Assembly (NCBI GenBank): GCA_013396755.1 | Contig: VWZF01003276.1 | Span: 1,489,346 to 1,553,345, forward strand | DNA from: Sclerurus mexicanus | Taxonomy: Eukaryota; Chordata; Aves; Passeriformes; Furnariidae | Reading direction: 5' to 3' | DNA: 64,000 bases | In this document: in pieces, positions 50,305 to 63,540 of the stretch | Layout: each line of letters opens with the position of its first letter | Position numbering within the stretch: the first letter of the stretch is position 1 | Notes under the pieces: generated by a model | What the model was told of the DNA's origin: nothing | The model's database searches: none | Seen by the model: only the letters and a program-made list of their open reading frames with translations | Program-made: the position numbers and the translations under genes

Positions 50305-53300
50305 CTAAAGAAGTCAGGTGTTCATCCAAAACCAAGAAAATTTGGTAGAACCCGTCTTTCATATAATAGTTTCACTTTCAGGACACTCTCTGAGGAAAGA
50401 GAAGTTTAAATTACATCCTCTTTGATTCAAAATCATATTTCCCATCTCAGAGGTAAGTTTCCTGAACACTGAGGTGTGAATGGGAAGAGAAATCTTTCAC
50501 ATCCTTAGCTGAAACATACATTTCACATGAGTGAAAACTAATTCAATGTTTACGAGGGGGAAAAGAGGAGACAAAATGGGGCATGTAGAGCATGATTTGA
50601 GCACCTAGATTCAGGGTCCTTAGTTTAGAAAGGAGATGTCCTGGGCTACAATCTTATGTGCCAAAGAACAATTCCTGTGTTTTATATTAAACGAAAACTG
50701 TCCCAGTGTCAGCAGCACTAAAACTCTAGATTTCCTCATCCCAAGCAGCTGTCTTAACATTGTATTAGAACACTTCTTTGTCCTATTGTTTTCTCTTCTT
50801 TTGACTCAGTGAACCCCTTTATAGTGACACAGCTTGGATGGAGAGAAATGGAAGAGAGGAGACAGAGAGAACGGTCAGAGTCAGAGATTATAATCTTCTC
50901 TGTGCTTTCACAGTTGAGGCATTATTCTCAGATACAGCTTGCTTGGATCTGAAGACTGAATTGAAGTGTAGATTGTTCTGCCTGGGTGAAAACCTTCTAG
51001 CGTGAGGCTATTACAAAAAAGGGACATTTGGTCTCTTGCATCTTGTGCAAGAAAGTGTGGCTCCCACTATTTCTTGGAAGGAATTGTTTCGCATTAGATT
51101 GTTTTAGGAACACTTCAGCTGAGCCTCCCAGAGCAGACCTCATGTTAAATAGTGAATATTCAGGAGAGGAAGCATGCTGAGTAGAGGAATGCCCAATTTC
51201 TGAACCTAAGCAGGGCTTAGACATGAGGGCAGAGACTTGGCAAACCTGAAGGTGTTTTAGAGCCATACAAATTTTATTCTCCTCCTTTACTTCTCAAAGT
51301 AGATTTATGCCCAATAAAATCTTTTAGCTTCTTAAACACTTCCAAATGCTGGGATTCTTTGTTCTATTTTCATGTCCAGATACTTTCTATTGAACCCTTG
51401 GCCTCACTTCTGCCTCTAGTTTGTTCTGGTTTTCCCCTAGCAAACAGCTGAGACCCAGATTCTTGACTGCTGGCTCAGAAGGAAGGTGAGCCTGTGGCTG
51501 CACTTAATCTCACCTTGGCCTGATTTTCCCCAACAGGCTCTGGGTCAGGCCATATGTGAGTAGGGATTGTTGGGATTGCAATTGTGACTGCAAGTGCCTA
51601 AGTCCTTCTTAAAGCCCCTGCTCAGCTACTGTAAGGTTGAAATCAATAAACTAAAGCCTAAAGCCAGGAAGTTCTGAGACAGATATGAAAAGTATGAGGT
51701 AAGGAGTTAAAATAAATGCCTTATTGGAGGTTCATTTTCATACGGGGCTAGGAATTCATCTATGCTGGAAGCCTTTATTATAGGAATGTATGAATTCTTT
51801 AATTAAAGTTGATTAAAATGGTAATTTTGAGCTCTGATAGTTTAGAATAACATTTTTTTTCTCTCCCAACTCCACATCTGAAAACCTTTAAACTACTTCA
51901 GTGAACTGCAACCTAAGTAATCCTGCTCCTATTTTTAGGGACATAAGCCTTGGCTTCACCAGGGCCATGGCAGTTAGAATAAGAAGATTTTGCAAGTGTG
52001 GAGGATTAGCCTTTGCAGCAGTTGTATGACAAAGCAATATAGTTGCCAGTGATAACAAGGAGGAAGAAAGAATTTATCATTTATTATATATTCATATTTG
52101 CCTTTTTTAACACAGGAATCTGCCAAAATATGTACAAAATTCCTCATTTTTTTTTCTTTACTCAGAGCTTCCAGTTCCACAAATGTTTCACCTCACTGCA
52201 GAGCAGAACAGATGAGTACTGGACACCAGCACTGTCCTGGAATTGAGAACGCTAAGCATCACAGTTTGGATCCTGTCTAATCCTCTGGTGTGGAGTTAAC
52301 CTGCTGAGACCTAAAAGCTCCTCTCTTCCTGGGTACTGATCTTTGCAATTAAGAGGAAAGCAGATAATTAAAGACACAGATGAAGGGGCATTTTATTATT
52401 CAGCTCTTAGATATCTATACTAGCTTTACTCTTCCTCAAAAATCCATGCTCCAGCTGAGCAAGTGAACCAGTGCCCTTAAATTTTATGACGTCGTTCCTT
52501 CACTGGTGAACCTGTGCAGCAAACCTCCAGAGGATAGCACAGAAGACTCAGAGGGAAACTTGCCATTAAAACAAAAAATACCAATCCACAATTTTCTTCC
52601 TTGCCTCACCTCAAAGCCCCCCCGGTCAAACAAAAGACCCCAAACTCAAAGACCTGTTGTAGTCCAACTGGGTGAAACACACAGAACTAGTACGGATAGC
52701 ACAAGGTCAGAAACATGTAGCTCTGTATTTTCACTGAGATGGGCTAAATCTCCCCTTTCAGCTGCAGGAATTTTCAATGTAGAGATGACACCAGAGGCAT
52801 CAGATATTCTTGGTTACTTTCATTTGAGTGTTCATCTGGCCCTGCTCACATCGCCTTGAAGTTCATCCTCTGTAGATTTTTCAGACATCTCCTTTATTGA
52901 CACAAACATTCACAAACAGATCACTTGAAACTCACACGTAAGTGTTTGCAGCTCCTAGGGAATGCATCTCCCTTCCTCTTCATGCCACCTTATGGCATGA
53001 AGAACCACCAGTTCAGACCACAGGTACCCTGAGAGAATACCCTATTGCCCACATACTGCAAGCTGCTGGAAAGATTTTGTGTCATTTGCCCCTCTTGTGG
53101 TGCCTTAGGTCTTCTCTCAAGAAGCTGTTGAGTTCAGTGGGAAAACAGGAGAGTCTTGAAACCCTCAAGGCTTCTCAAAATTGGGGTAACTGCTAGTGGG
53201 CAGATGCAACAACCAGCCAGAGATTTCTGTAAAGGAATTCCCAGGCATCCTTCCTTTTCCACACCAATGCTAGCTGCAGGGTCATATAAAAGCATGGCAG

Positions 53301-54699
53301 AAAGACAGCATTCTAGATGCTGTGTTTATTTCTATGGATATTCTCATACATTTTATTGGACAAAGAGATACTTTGTATTTTCAAACCCATAAAAATAGCA
53401 AACACAGGTGAATTCTCCTTAGTGAGTCTAACTGTATGAGCAATTTTGATTTTTAATATATTTCGCTGGGGCTGGACATTAACAAAGTTTTCATCCTTTG
53501 ATACAGACCCATAGTTAAAGTTAAAAAGGCACCTTTTGTGCTGATATATGTACCTAGTGGGATTTGCAAAACACCTAAGGGATGTAGACAACACATTTCA
53601 ATTGCTTTGGCAGATTCCTAAAAGAAAGGGATCCACTAAATGACAAAAATGTCTAAAGATCAGTTATATCTACTAAGTTTCAGGTGACAACCCTGCCATC
53701 CCCTTAAAAGAGTTCTGAATCTAGACAGAGGAATCTAAGGTCTCTGCAGACTTCATGGAAGACTCAGGTACTTCTCTTTACTTTGCAGCAAAAAAACCTG
53801 TGAATGCCTAGACTTAATTCATCAAAGTTTTAAGAGAAACATCTGAAATAGCGATCATTCTTGTGATTCAGGCCTCACATTCAGGCTTTCAGGATATTTT
53901 GATCAGTTCTGAAAATAAAGAAAAAGTGGACTTTTTTGTTTGGTTTTGGACTTGTTTGTCTTTTTCCTCATACAACCCCTGTGCCACCTCCCCTCCCAAT
54001 CTCCCCTCCCCAATCTTGGAGCCTTCTTCAGTTTCAGCTTCCTTCTCCCTACACAATGCCCTGAGCATCAGCATACAGGATGCTCAGTCAAAGTCAGACT
54101 TTAACCTAGAGTGAAAGTAAGTCCTTTGGTATGAATAAATACCAGCTAACACAAACCAGAGAGAGGAAGTATATAAGGTGATGGTTTTGAGTGCAGAAAA
54201 TAAGGTGATCAACTTGAAAAGCACATTTCTGGTCCCAGTTCCTGCTGTGAAGACTTCCTTAGAGTTTTTAGTTCATTGGCTAATAAGAGAGTGAGAAACT
54301 GACAATTACTGCCCAGGATTACAAAAAAACCCATCACCCCTTAATAGTCTCTGCTGTATATTCTTTTCTCCTAAGAATCCCACTCAAGGTTCTTGCAATG
54401 AAGTGCAGGAAAGACAGTGCGTCCCCAGCTGTCCATCCTCTCAGGGTCATGCCAGTCTCTTGGATATGTGGGTTGGACTTACCCCAAGTTAAAGAGTCTG
54501 CAGAATTTAGGGCTTTGTTTCCTAACTGTTCTGCCATGGAAAATTTCTGCTGCCTCAACTGTAAAGAAATGGACGTTTCATTTCTTTGGAAGTGTGTTCA
54601 ATACCTCTGCTGGAGCAGATATGGTGTGTTTGCTAGCCATTGGGGTACATAAAATAGGTATATCTGAAGACCCAAGTACCTAAAAGAACTCTTAATTAG
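50305..54699. other. Unannotated noncoding DNA
   Basis: No gene or interspersed repeat recognised. A 117-codon plus frame at 52506-52859 (Ser/Thr/Pro-rich, no motif) is not supported as a gene. 51400-51620 and 49650-50160 are less AT-rich than average. A CRE-like TGACGTCG sits near 52487-52494. Confidence 0.5.
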
Positions 54700-54727
54700 G
54701 AGGCATCTAATGAAGTTTAGATGCCTC
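54700..54727. repeat. Perfect 11-bp inverted repeat, 6-nt loop
   Basis: Arm GAGGCATCTAA (54700-54710), spacer TGAAGT, complementary arm TTAGATGCCTC (54717-54727). No homology to a known element or RNA is recognised. Confidence 0.88.
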
Positions 54728-56475
54728 AAAGTTTAGGTGACAGGAGGTAGGAGGAGGACACTGCCTTGTAATTTTTGAAAGTTTCAGTTCCTGGAGAAAC
54801 ACTTATCTGATTATCTGAAGCCTTGCAAATTTAAATGTGGTGTTCTTCTGCCCTCTGAACCCTAAATAAAGAAATAGAAGCTTTTTGTTTACTTCTGCCT
54901 TTACTAGCAGCACTCTGTTCAGTTCATCCTCTTTGGACCTCAAGGCTTCACTTACTGTTGTGACAATCCAGTCTGACATGTTTGTAAACCTAGACATCAG
55001 TATAACACTGCAGAAGAACATTAGTGATCTAGGTGTAAAATAAAATTAAGGAAAAAATATTGCAGGGATATTTCAGGCAATGTCAGAGACCCTATTCTGG
55101 CATAATTCCATGCCCTCCAGAATATCCTTCCATTAAACCAATTGCAAAGCTTATACGCACTAGAAATTGAAAGGCAATGTGGGTTTATCACTTAATCTTC
55201 AATATTATTTTTTTTTTCCATAGGACACTTTAGTTGAATCTCTTCAGAGATGCTATAATTTCTTTCCTGGTTTTCCATTTCAGAGTTGTGAGTGAAACAA
55301 GTATTCATCATAGATCATTTTGACCTTAGGTCTCCTCATTGCCAATGTATACATTGAGCATACTCTGAAATGGCTCCATCTTTCTTTTGAATATGTCATG
55401 ACTTTGCTAATCTTCAGTTCACCCTCTATGTCACTCAGGTAAATTATAAACCTAGAGATTCTGCAAATACTGAGCAGCATCTTTCTGTTTTTATTACTTT
55501 TTCCTTGCAGCAGAGCTTTGTTTCATGCACAATCATTTCAATTTGTTTATCAGGATATGAGTTAGGCATTTTGAATAAGATAAACACTGAACTGAACTTT
55601 CTCCCAAACAAGAGCTAAATTAATCTTAGTTAAGAAAGTAGTTTTTAGGAATATAAAATATCTGTTTTGCAGAAATGTGACAATTTCACAAGAAAATGAG
55701 AATGAGACATTTACAAAATCATTTATATGAAACACTCAGCTGAACTTCAGATTAGAATAGGCTTTTACTTTTTCAAGTTTCTCCATCACTGATTATATTG
55801 GTTCTGGCTTTTTAATGTGCATAAAAATAAATTTCTATAAATCTGGTTCATTTGGTTTTTCACACTATGGTTTATTATATTGCTACATCTTAGCTAGCTC
55901 CTGTTCTAGTGAGGTAAATCCCATGGGAGCTGCATTTAGATAAAACTATGCATACATAATCTGCAGGTGACATTTTATATGAAGTGCTAGCAGAAGTGGC
56001 TGATCTTGCTTCTAGTGAAGTTGGTAAATGCAGAATAAATTCTGAAATGAGTATTTAGCTATGAGCATTATTGTACACACATACCCTTATTTGGCAGAAG
56101 TTCTAGGGACAGACAACACTGCTAAGAGCTATGAAGACAGGACAAATTTTAGGAAGAATAACAGTTCCTGAAATGTAAGAAGTAATGGTTCCTGCTTCTC
56201 AGATTACTTATGCTGGGATAAAACTGGAGTACTATGGTTAATAGTATATTTGTTTGCTCCTAATGATATCTTTCTATTGGAAAATACAAATTTAACAAAA
56301 TCAAAAGGGGTTAGATGAATTTGCTAGATATACTGAAACCTGAGTTAGGGAATGTGGGGATGATTTGTATATAAAATAATTTCATACTTTAAAAATATTC
56401 TCCTTCCTGGTCTTTAATTTTGTTTTTTTGTTTTTTTTTTCGTTGCTTTTTAATTTTAAAAATGCATAAAATCAA
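54728..56475. other. Unannotated noncoding DNA
   Basis: No gene recognised. A T-rich tract occurs at about 56420-56442, immediately before the CR1 remnant. Confidence 0.5.
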
Positions 56476-56560
56476 AGACACAGAAAAAATCATTTTGGAA
56501 GGAACTTAATTCAGTCTCCTTCTCTTAATAGGCTCAACATTATAGTCAGACCAGATTATA
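56476..56560 (-). mobile_element. CR1 3'-end remnant, minus orientation
   Basis: The plus strand shows the reverse complement of a CR1 terminus: 'cagaaaaaatcattttggaa' then 'ggaacttaattcagtctcct' then 'caacattatagtcagaccag'. Avian CR1 ends read in this orientation carry cagaatca-tttggaa, ggacctc, ggtccaa-ctcctgctc, and ggtcaacactgaggtcagaccaggtt in that order. About 85 bp remains. Subfamily not assigned. Confidence 0.6.
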
Positions 56561-57439
56561 GTACGAAAAACTGTAGAAAAAAAATCAAATGTGAGAAAAA
56601 AATATTGTATTTAATCATAAACAAAGGAAAAAGAATAAATGATGCTTTCAAGACAGCTTGAAATTGTCTGATTTCTTTCTGGTAGGTTATGATCCAATAT
56701 TCAAAAGATGAGTTTCCCAGGAAGCAGAAACTCTTTTATAACTTATTTATAACTTCAGTTGACAGCATCACGATGTACCAAAGCCAACACAATAATATGA
56801 GAATCAGATTCAGTGACTGAAAACCTCATGTGTGAAAATTAGAGCTGGTCAAAGGGCTACAGTGTTGTAAATATTGTGGTTGATTTGCTCAGAATGAATA
56901 TTGACTTTCTGTATACACTAGGATAAGTTTCTGTCCTAGAAGGACAGAACTTGCTGAGCTGAAGCATAAATAATATGTCATTTCAGCATCAAATGGAAAT
57001 GTCTATTCCATGAAGGGAGGTTACTTGACCTCTTCTCTTTGGATTCCCCTGCAACTCTGTAGCAGTATTTTAAGACAGAACCGACATTCCAGAAGCAGTG
57101 CTCCAGGTTCCCCAAACATGTTAAATTCCCATCATTCATCTGGTTCTCACAGTCCTGGAAAACATCTCTTCTTGCAACAAATCAAAAATTAAAAATGAAC
57201 CAAGTATTTGGATCTGAAAAATATAAAATTAAACCAAGTAAGAGTTTCCATTTCTCTCTTCCCAACATAGTTGATATTGTAAATGGGGAAAGGACCATTG
57301 TCTTTAAAAATCAACCTTCATGTATAAAACGGGTGGAACTTATTTAAACACCTAATACAATCCAGAGTGCTTCTTTTTAGTGTTTTGACACTTTGATCAG
57401 ACAAAATACTGCAGGCAACGTTGTACAATATCTTAACGG
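56561..57439. other. Unannotated noncoding DNA
   Basis: No gene or repeat recognised. AT-rich. Confidence 0.5.
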
Positions 57440-57900
57440 AAGTATGCTATGAACAAAAAATTGCTGTTGCTACCATGACAAGAAGACACAGGAAAAGCAA
57501 AAAGCAGAAAAACCCCACATATAATAAAGAGTAATAAAGAGGAATAACAATAAAAAAGTAATAACAATGAAAGTGAATGGAGAAATACAAAACCCAACAA
57601 TAAATGGTAATGGAAGGAAATTAGAAGACAAAGATGAAAAGTGCAATGAAGCAGCAAAATGGGGAAAGAAAAAATAGAAAAGGAAAACAAATAAAAATGA
57701 ATTACAGAAATCTATGTGCAATCACACTGCACAGAAATAAACAAAGTAGTACATCTAGGGAGATAAGGAAATAATCCAATAATAAAAATATGAATGTAAA
57801 TTAAAATGTATGCTTTTGGAAGATGGGAACAGAAAACAAATTTTGTAATGTAAAGTAATAAAGAAAAGCAAGGGGAAGGCCAAGAATTTTGGATGAGATT
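57440..57900. repeat. A-rich, purine-biased low-complexity region
   Basis: About 460 bp dominated by A with GAA, AATAA and ACAA groups and very few C or T on the plus strand, particularly 57477-57710. The minus frames across it (57433-57690, 57470-57721) give Phe/Leu/Ser-rich peptides that only reflect composition. Confidence 0.75.
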
Positions 57901-58637
57901 TCTTGTTGACCTTTTAAAAAACTTTTCAGGCTAACTGATTTTAGGATTTTGGATTACAGCTGACAAATCTTTCCATGGTGGTAAAAGATCACCACTTTCT
58001 CAGCTTCTTTCCCTGATTTTTTCACTCTAGTGCTGGAGAGACTTGTTGGAAAATGTCCTTCCCAACAAATGCCTGTTCTTCAGCTGCAGCAATGCTGAGT
58101 CCAAAGTGCCCAGGCTGAGGTCAAGACACAGCCTCCAATGATTGAAGGTTTGGTTATTTCATCCACCAAAAGCTTTGGCGGAGGGTGGGGGGAACCAATG
58201 CCAAGAAGAGAATGTTTACTGAATAACAGCACAAAGGGTGTTTTCAACAGTACAAGCAGATACAGGACAGAGGGATAGGAATCAGAACCTGCTGATGTTT
58301 CTGTTAGATGTTCATCCTTCTTAAATACCCACAGTAATCTCCTAGGTGGGCGTAAAGCCCCAAACTCACTTGGCAAGATTTTTTAAAAGGAACTTAAGGT
58401 ACTTCGATTCCCTGAGGAGGTGCAAGGGAGAACTCAACAAAGTTCTCAGGTGGGACTGAACAACAAACTTTTACTTGCAAAACTTTAGAGTATTAAGGTA
58501 GAATAAAGTACTTGACAAATTTTAAAGCAACATTCAATCAAAATAAGGCACTTTCACAAAACACTGACTTGGCAAACTCTAACCTGTCCAACTTTAAGTT
58601 ACACAGATTTTGAAAAGAGGAAATTGGAAAAAGAAAA
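57901..58637. other. Unannotated noncoding DNA
   Basis: No gene recognised. The minus frame 58080-58376 (98 codons) has no motif. Confidence 0.5.
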
Positions 58638-58661
58638 AGAGAGAGAGAGAGAAAAGAAAGG
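58630..58661. repeat. (GA)n/(GAAA)n purine repeat
   Basis: A short GA dinucleotide run (58638-58651) inside a wholly purine stretch. Confidence 0.85.
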
Positions 58662-59014
58662 GACAAAGATTAATAATCACTACTTGAATCCATAAAATCC
58701 AAAACAGTGGACTGCAACCATCTGTACCTTTTACACAACTGCTTTTATCTGCTCCAGTCTCCTGGGGCCCTTCCACCCAAGGTGGGGCATTCTGCATGCT
58801 AGTGGCTCAACAGCCACTCTGGGGCTGGACTAGAGGATCCAGGGGTGGTGTGTGGAGCAGTGCACTGTTCCATCTTTGCCAAACTTGCCCTGTCCCCATC
58901 TCTCCCAACTTTAGTTGTTTTGAGCCATTAATCATTTTCTCCAGTCTTTCACAGTGGGTTCTACCACAGTACTACCCATTTCAGCATCTGAAAGGTCTTG
59001 TAACATAGAGAATG
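58662..59014. other. Unannotated noncoding DNA
   Basis: No gene or repeat recognised. Moderately GC-richer at 58745-58870. Confidence 0.5.
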
Positions 59015-59125
59015 ATTATGATGCCCCAAGAGGCTGAAAAAACTTGTGCAATATCACTCAGAAACTCTGTAGCCAAGCAGGAAGCTAACACAGATGTGTC
59101 CTAATCCTGCATCACAGACCACTGG
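59015..59125 (-). repeat. Possible MIR-like SINE remnant
   Basis: In the plus-strand reading the text keeps the order of a reversed MIR core: 'gaggctgaaaaaacttgtgc', then 'aatatcactcagaaactctg', then 'gccaagcaggaagctaacac', then 'agatgtgtcctaatcctgca'. These sit where MIR has aggttaagtgacttgccc, aaggtcacacag, ggcagagc-gg, aacccaggtct. Diverged; a database alignment is needed to set boundaries. Confidence 0.45.
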
Positions 59126-62100
59126 GGTTTTTTGGTGATTCCCCATGTTTGCTCCCCTGAATTATTTCACTGTCAATAGAGGTTTCCACCTACTTCATCT
59201 AGCTGTTGTTTTGGTCTTCCTCTGCCTCTCCTCTTTTGTAGGTGTCATGTTGGCACCTGTACCTTAGCAAAGGGGACAGCTAAGGAAGGGAGCTTAGGAA
59301 AAGAAGCTTGAGGCTGCACAGAGGTGGTCAGTGATGAAAACTGGGTTAATATAGAGCCAGAGCATTGAATAACTGGCAGACACAAGTATGGAACAAAAAA
59401 CAATCAATGTAGATAACAGGTATGGTTCAAAAATGCTTTGTTGATAAATAAGAGGAAATTAACTGCCCCAAGGCTGTATTTGCACTGACTTGCTGTTCCA
59501 GAGGGGTTGTTTATATTCTTCCAGAAAGCATTGAAGTCTTGAGGTGCTTAGGAGTGCTGCAATCTGCATGTTAACGCAGCCGTGGCTTTTATCTCCACAT
59601 TGTGAATTATGGCACTACAAAATACATACTAGCACTTGCACTGGTTGGAAGTGAAAGCCATGTCCGCAGCAAAACAGGGTCACAACATTTAGCTTGCTGA
59701 AGTACAGCCTGTATTAACGTGAATTGCCTTGAGCAGCAAAGCCTCCACTCTGCCTGCCTGCCAGTCACTCAGCTACTCCACAGGAACAGCAAGCCAAGGA
59801 CCGATTTTCACAATCAGGTAACAGATTACCATTTATCTTGCCACGAGCTGCTCATCCTCTGCCTTCCTACTGATCAGCTTCCACAGCCAACGAGCCTTGC
59901 TCTCTGCTTGCAATGCAGCCTGCAGAGCACAGCACATGCTGTGACAAACCTAGTCACTCACCCAGCTCATATTTTTAGGCAGCTCTGAAGGAAAGACCAC
60001 GTGGTGGGTAGTAGGATCAATAGTGTCTTCTGCCTGCACTAAGATGATGCAAAGGTGCTGGTCTCCTTGGTTTCAGCAGCTGCAGGAGCAATCATGGTTG
60101 TGTGGCTTTTGGAAAACAGCTCGTACCCAGTCAGACAGCACAAGTGTAGTAAGATTCAGTCTGCAAAAGGTCTGCAGCTATATCCCCATTCCCTCCTATC
60201 ACAGTCCTACAAAATTGCTTCTTGAATTCTTCTACCATACAGCTACTTTAATCTAAATATATGCACCTCAACATGCAGTTTTCAGCTGGGTTCCAACAAA
60301 TCCAAACAATGCTGAGAGGTAACAAATGGAGGCAGCCTGAACTAACTCCCTGAAGAAGGGTCTGCCCCTCCAGCAGAACACTGTTAGAGCTTTTACAAAT
60401 CCCAGACTTCAGAACTAGGTGACAATTTCCATCTTCAGAGAGACTTTAGTATACATGGATTTCAAAAATGTAAATTAACACTAGCTTCACTTTTTATTCC
60501 ATGATTTATGGAGGTTTAATCATATTCACACACCGTATTTTGGGAAACTTCAATTCTGTGTGAATAGCATTTTTGGTCAAAAGCTAGCAGGGTTTATTGA
60601 GTGAATATACACATATATGTATGAATATATTTTTTAATCTCATGTTGAAAATTTATGAAATTTACCCCCAAAGAAATAATAATATGTTGACATCTCCCTT
60701 TCTTACTCTACCCCAATAAAAATTCATTTAGTTTGTCTATAAATATCACAGCAGTGAAAGAGTTTTGTTTTTCTCATTAACAGTTTTGTCCTATCAGTTA
60801 ATAGGAAGGGAAATTTACTACAACATATATTATTTCGCTGCATTGTTCTTTCGGTGTGCAAAAATATTAGCTCGTGGTGTTTCATGAAATCTGGGAACAA
60901 CAGAAAAGGAGCAATATAATTATCTTTAACCATATTAAAAACTAAGGAAAAGGGTGTGAAATTATTTTAGTTAAACTAAATCACTCTACCAGCTTATGCC
61001 CTAAACAAGACCATTTTAGCAAATTCTGTCAAATGAAACCCAATTGGGATGAAGTGCCAAGTATGTTGTTGCCAACTCTGTAAATGCTGGTGGCTTTATC
61101 CTCTTATTTTGCCAGTGTAATAGAGGATCAATTGTAAGATGCTACAGAAGCTCAGATCCATAATCATGAATTATGGTTTCTGTATTAACTACAAAGAAAA
61201 AAAATTGGTAAAACTTTCCCTAGATTCAAATACCAAGTTAAGGCTGCATAAGACCGATAAATGTACTGAAGATTCATTGCTGTTGGCATCGTTGTTGGTT
61301 ACAATAAGTACAGTGTTGTTACAGCTGGGAAAAAGTAAGGCAAAAAATTGTGGAATATAGTAGCATGAAATGATGTATTAAACTTTACAGCAATGTTCAA
61401 AGACTTGTTCAGGAAAGTGCAACTTTATATTATGCAGTTAACATGAAAACATTATGATTGTAAAAAAGTAAAAAAAAACAACAAACCAAACACAAATTCC
61501 AAACCCATAGTAATGCTCTGATCCTAGGTTTGATTACTGAATATAACAGTCCACATGTTCTGAAGGTACATTGATTTGGAGATGTGAACCTATTACAAGC
61601 CTATCTGTAAACAACTGCAACAGCCCTTACTTTATCTCTTGAACAAATAAATTAGACCCCTTCGCTACTTCAAACATCTTTTTTGTCAAGTTAGAGAAAG
61701 AAACTTGAAAAGAAAAATCCTCAGATCCCTTGAGAACAATGAAGAGGAGATTTGTCCTTCTTGTTAAGTGCTCTTGGTGCAAAATGAGATTGTGACTCTA
61801 AGGTAGAGGTAGCACAGCAGTGGGGAACTGATGTTATTCAGCAAGGTTGTACTGTTGCCTTTTTGCTAAGATAAGGCTTGCTTTTGGGCAGAAAGGGAGA
61901 TTCAGACAAAGCTACAAGTGACCCCGGCTTCATGATTTTTATTGCTGTACTTGGGATGAAAAGACATTTGTGCTCTAGCCTCTGGGGGATATACAGACTT
62001 CCTTGAAAATATTAGGTCAGCCATTGATTTATAGCTTTATCTCTGAAAATTTCTGGACAAAGAAAAGTAAACCCAATAGCCCTTTTCTTGCAAATGTACT

Positions 62101-63480
62101 TTGCATGTACCTTTCATACACAGCATTTCAAAAAAAGAAATAGAGCTCTACCACTTGAGGCAAAATTCTATTTACAGATAGTTTATTTTTAATTATCTTC
62201 TGCCTGCAATGCTTACTGTCAGACTATATCCTTTACACACTTACACAGATCGGTAGTGGCTGAAACAGAAATAAAATTATTTGAGTTTTTCTTAAACCCT
62301 TGGCTTTTTTAAGGCTTCACACTGCAAATGGAGAATATGGCATTACAACTAAAAGGTTTTGCTACGGAAGGCTGTCGTGGAATCATGTCAAGTTTATCGG
62401 TGCTTGTAAACTAGTGTTTTCCATTTACAGCAATGACTACTTTTCTGGATGTCTTAGATGAGCAGTCACCGAGGTTATTTTTCCACCATAGCTGGTAGAG
62501 GATGATAGCATTGTCTAAGTTACATGTCTCAGTGAGGCCTGATTGCCTTCTCAGGGCTGGCGAGTTTTGCTTTCTTAACATCTGGAGGGAGTGTTATACG
62601 ATTTGGACTTCATCATGTCAGATTAATTGCAATGTGCAAGTAGTAATTTGTATTTATGTACCAAAGTTTAGATTTTAGGATATTGCACAAAATCCCAGAC
62701 TGCATCATTAAATGCTTACACTCTTGTATTTATTAACCGCTTTTCTACTGACAGCAATTTTATCATGCATTCATAAGGAGGAGTTGCACTTTTGGCATAT
62801 ATGCATATTTGCTGTAATAATCACATAATATCTCAGAAGGACTATTAAATGTGCCTGTTTCCACAATCTGTTTATGTAATGCTTATTATATGCACAACAT
62901 ATATCTGCTTTTCAAGGAAATTGCTATAAAATGGGCAAATAGTAATCTCTTTAAGGCAAAGACTTTATTCCTATCGCATTGCCAGCAGCCAGCAATAGAA
63001 AAACAAAATAATACATATAGAGTGTTGTCACAAGATACATCAGATGTGATCACTGCTACAAGACTCCTTTCCCTAAAGGTATTTTTTCTTAGGCTGTCCT
63101 GAAGAAAGCAAGCCTTTTGAATAGGCTTGGTAATTTTCTCTGCAGGGTCAGGAGATGTGCAAATTAGCAGTTGCCAAAAATATTTCACAGGCACACACAG
63201 ACTAAGACCTTGTACTTCTCTTTAAACAGACAAAGAATCTCAAGTCTAGCAAGTAGACTAGAGACATGTCAACTGATGAAATTAAATGTGGATGTAAAAG
63301 CTTTTCTCTGCTGAAAAAGAACACATCCTTTAGATTAATATTAGCAAACCCTACCGTCACATTGCTACAATCAGCATCTCTCTGGGAAATAAGAATACAT
63401 TAGTTCAGGTCAATATCTGCACTCCCATCAGACAAAATTACCTAACTGTCTTTGTCTGGTAATGATAATGACATTGTTAG
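59126..63480. other. Unannotated noncoding DNA
   Basis: No gene recognised over about 4.3 kb. The region 59690-60200 is GC-richer with plus-strand frames of 89 codons (59719-59988) and 77 codons (60023-60256) but no motif. A 9-bp inverted repeat pairs 60524-60532 with 60557-60565. A run of A at about 61467-61480 is low complexity. Confidence 0.5.
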
Positions 63481-63492
63481 CCTCCAGGGAGT

Positions 63493-63537
63493 TGACGTCA
63501 CACAGCTAAGCAACTCAGGAAGAGTACTGTGTATAAG
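63493..63537 (+). promoter_or_regulatory. Candidate CRE plus TATA-like box
   Basis: A perfect palindromic cAMP response element TGACGTCA (63493-63500) is followed 31 bases later by TATAAG (63532-63537). In a CpG-poor background an intact CRE is uncommon, and the spacing resembles CREB-driven TATA promoters. No first exon, splice donor or CpG island is recognisable downstream in the remaining 460 bases, so promoter activity is only a hypothesis. The plus strand is chosen from the motif order. Confidence 0.22.
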
Positions 63538-63540
63538 TGA

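Noticed and set aside
52506..52859. 117-codon Ser/Thr/Pro-rich plus frame
   Set aside because: No family resemblance, and no splice or promoter context. Length is compatible with chance.
57433..57721. Two hydrophobic minus-strand frames resembling membrane proteins
   Set aside because: Both are translations of the A-rich block on the opposite strand, so their hydrophobicity is compositional.
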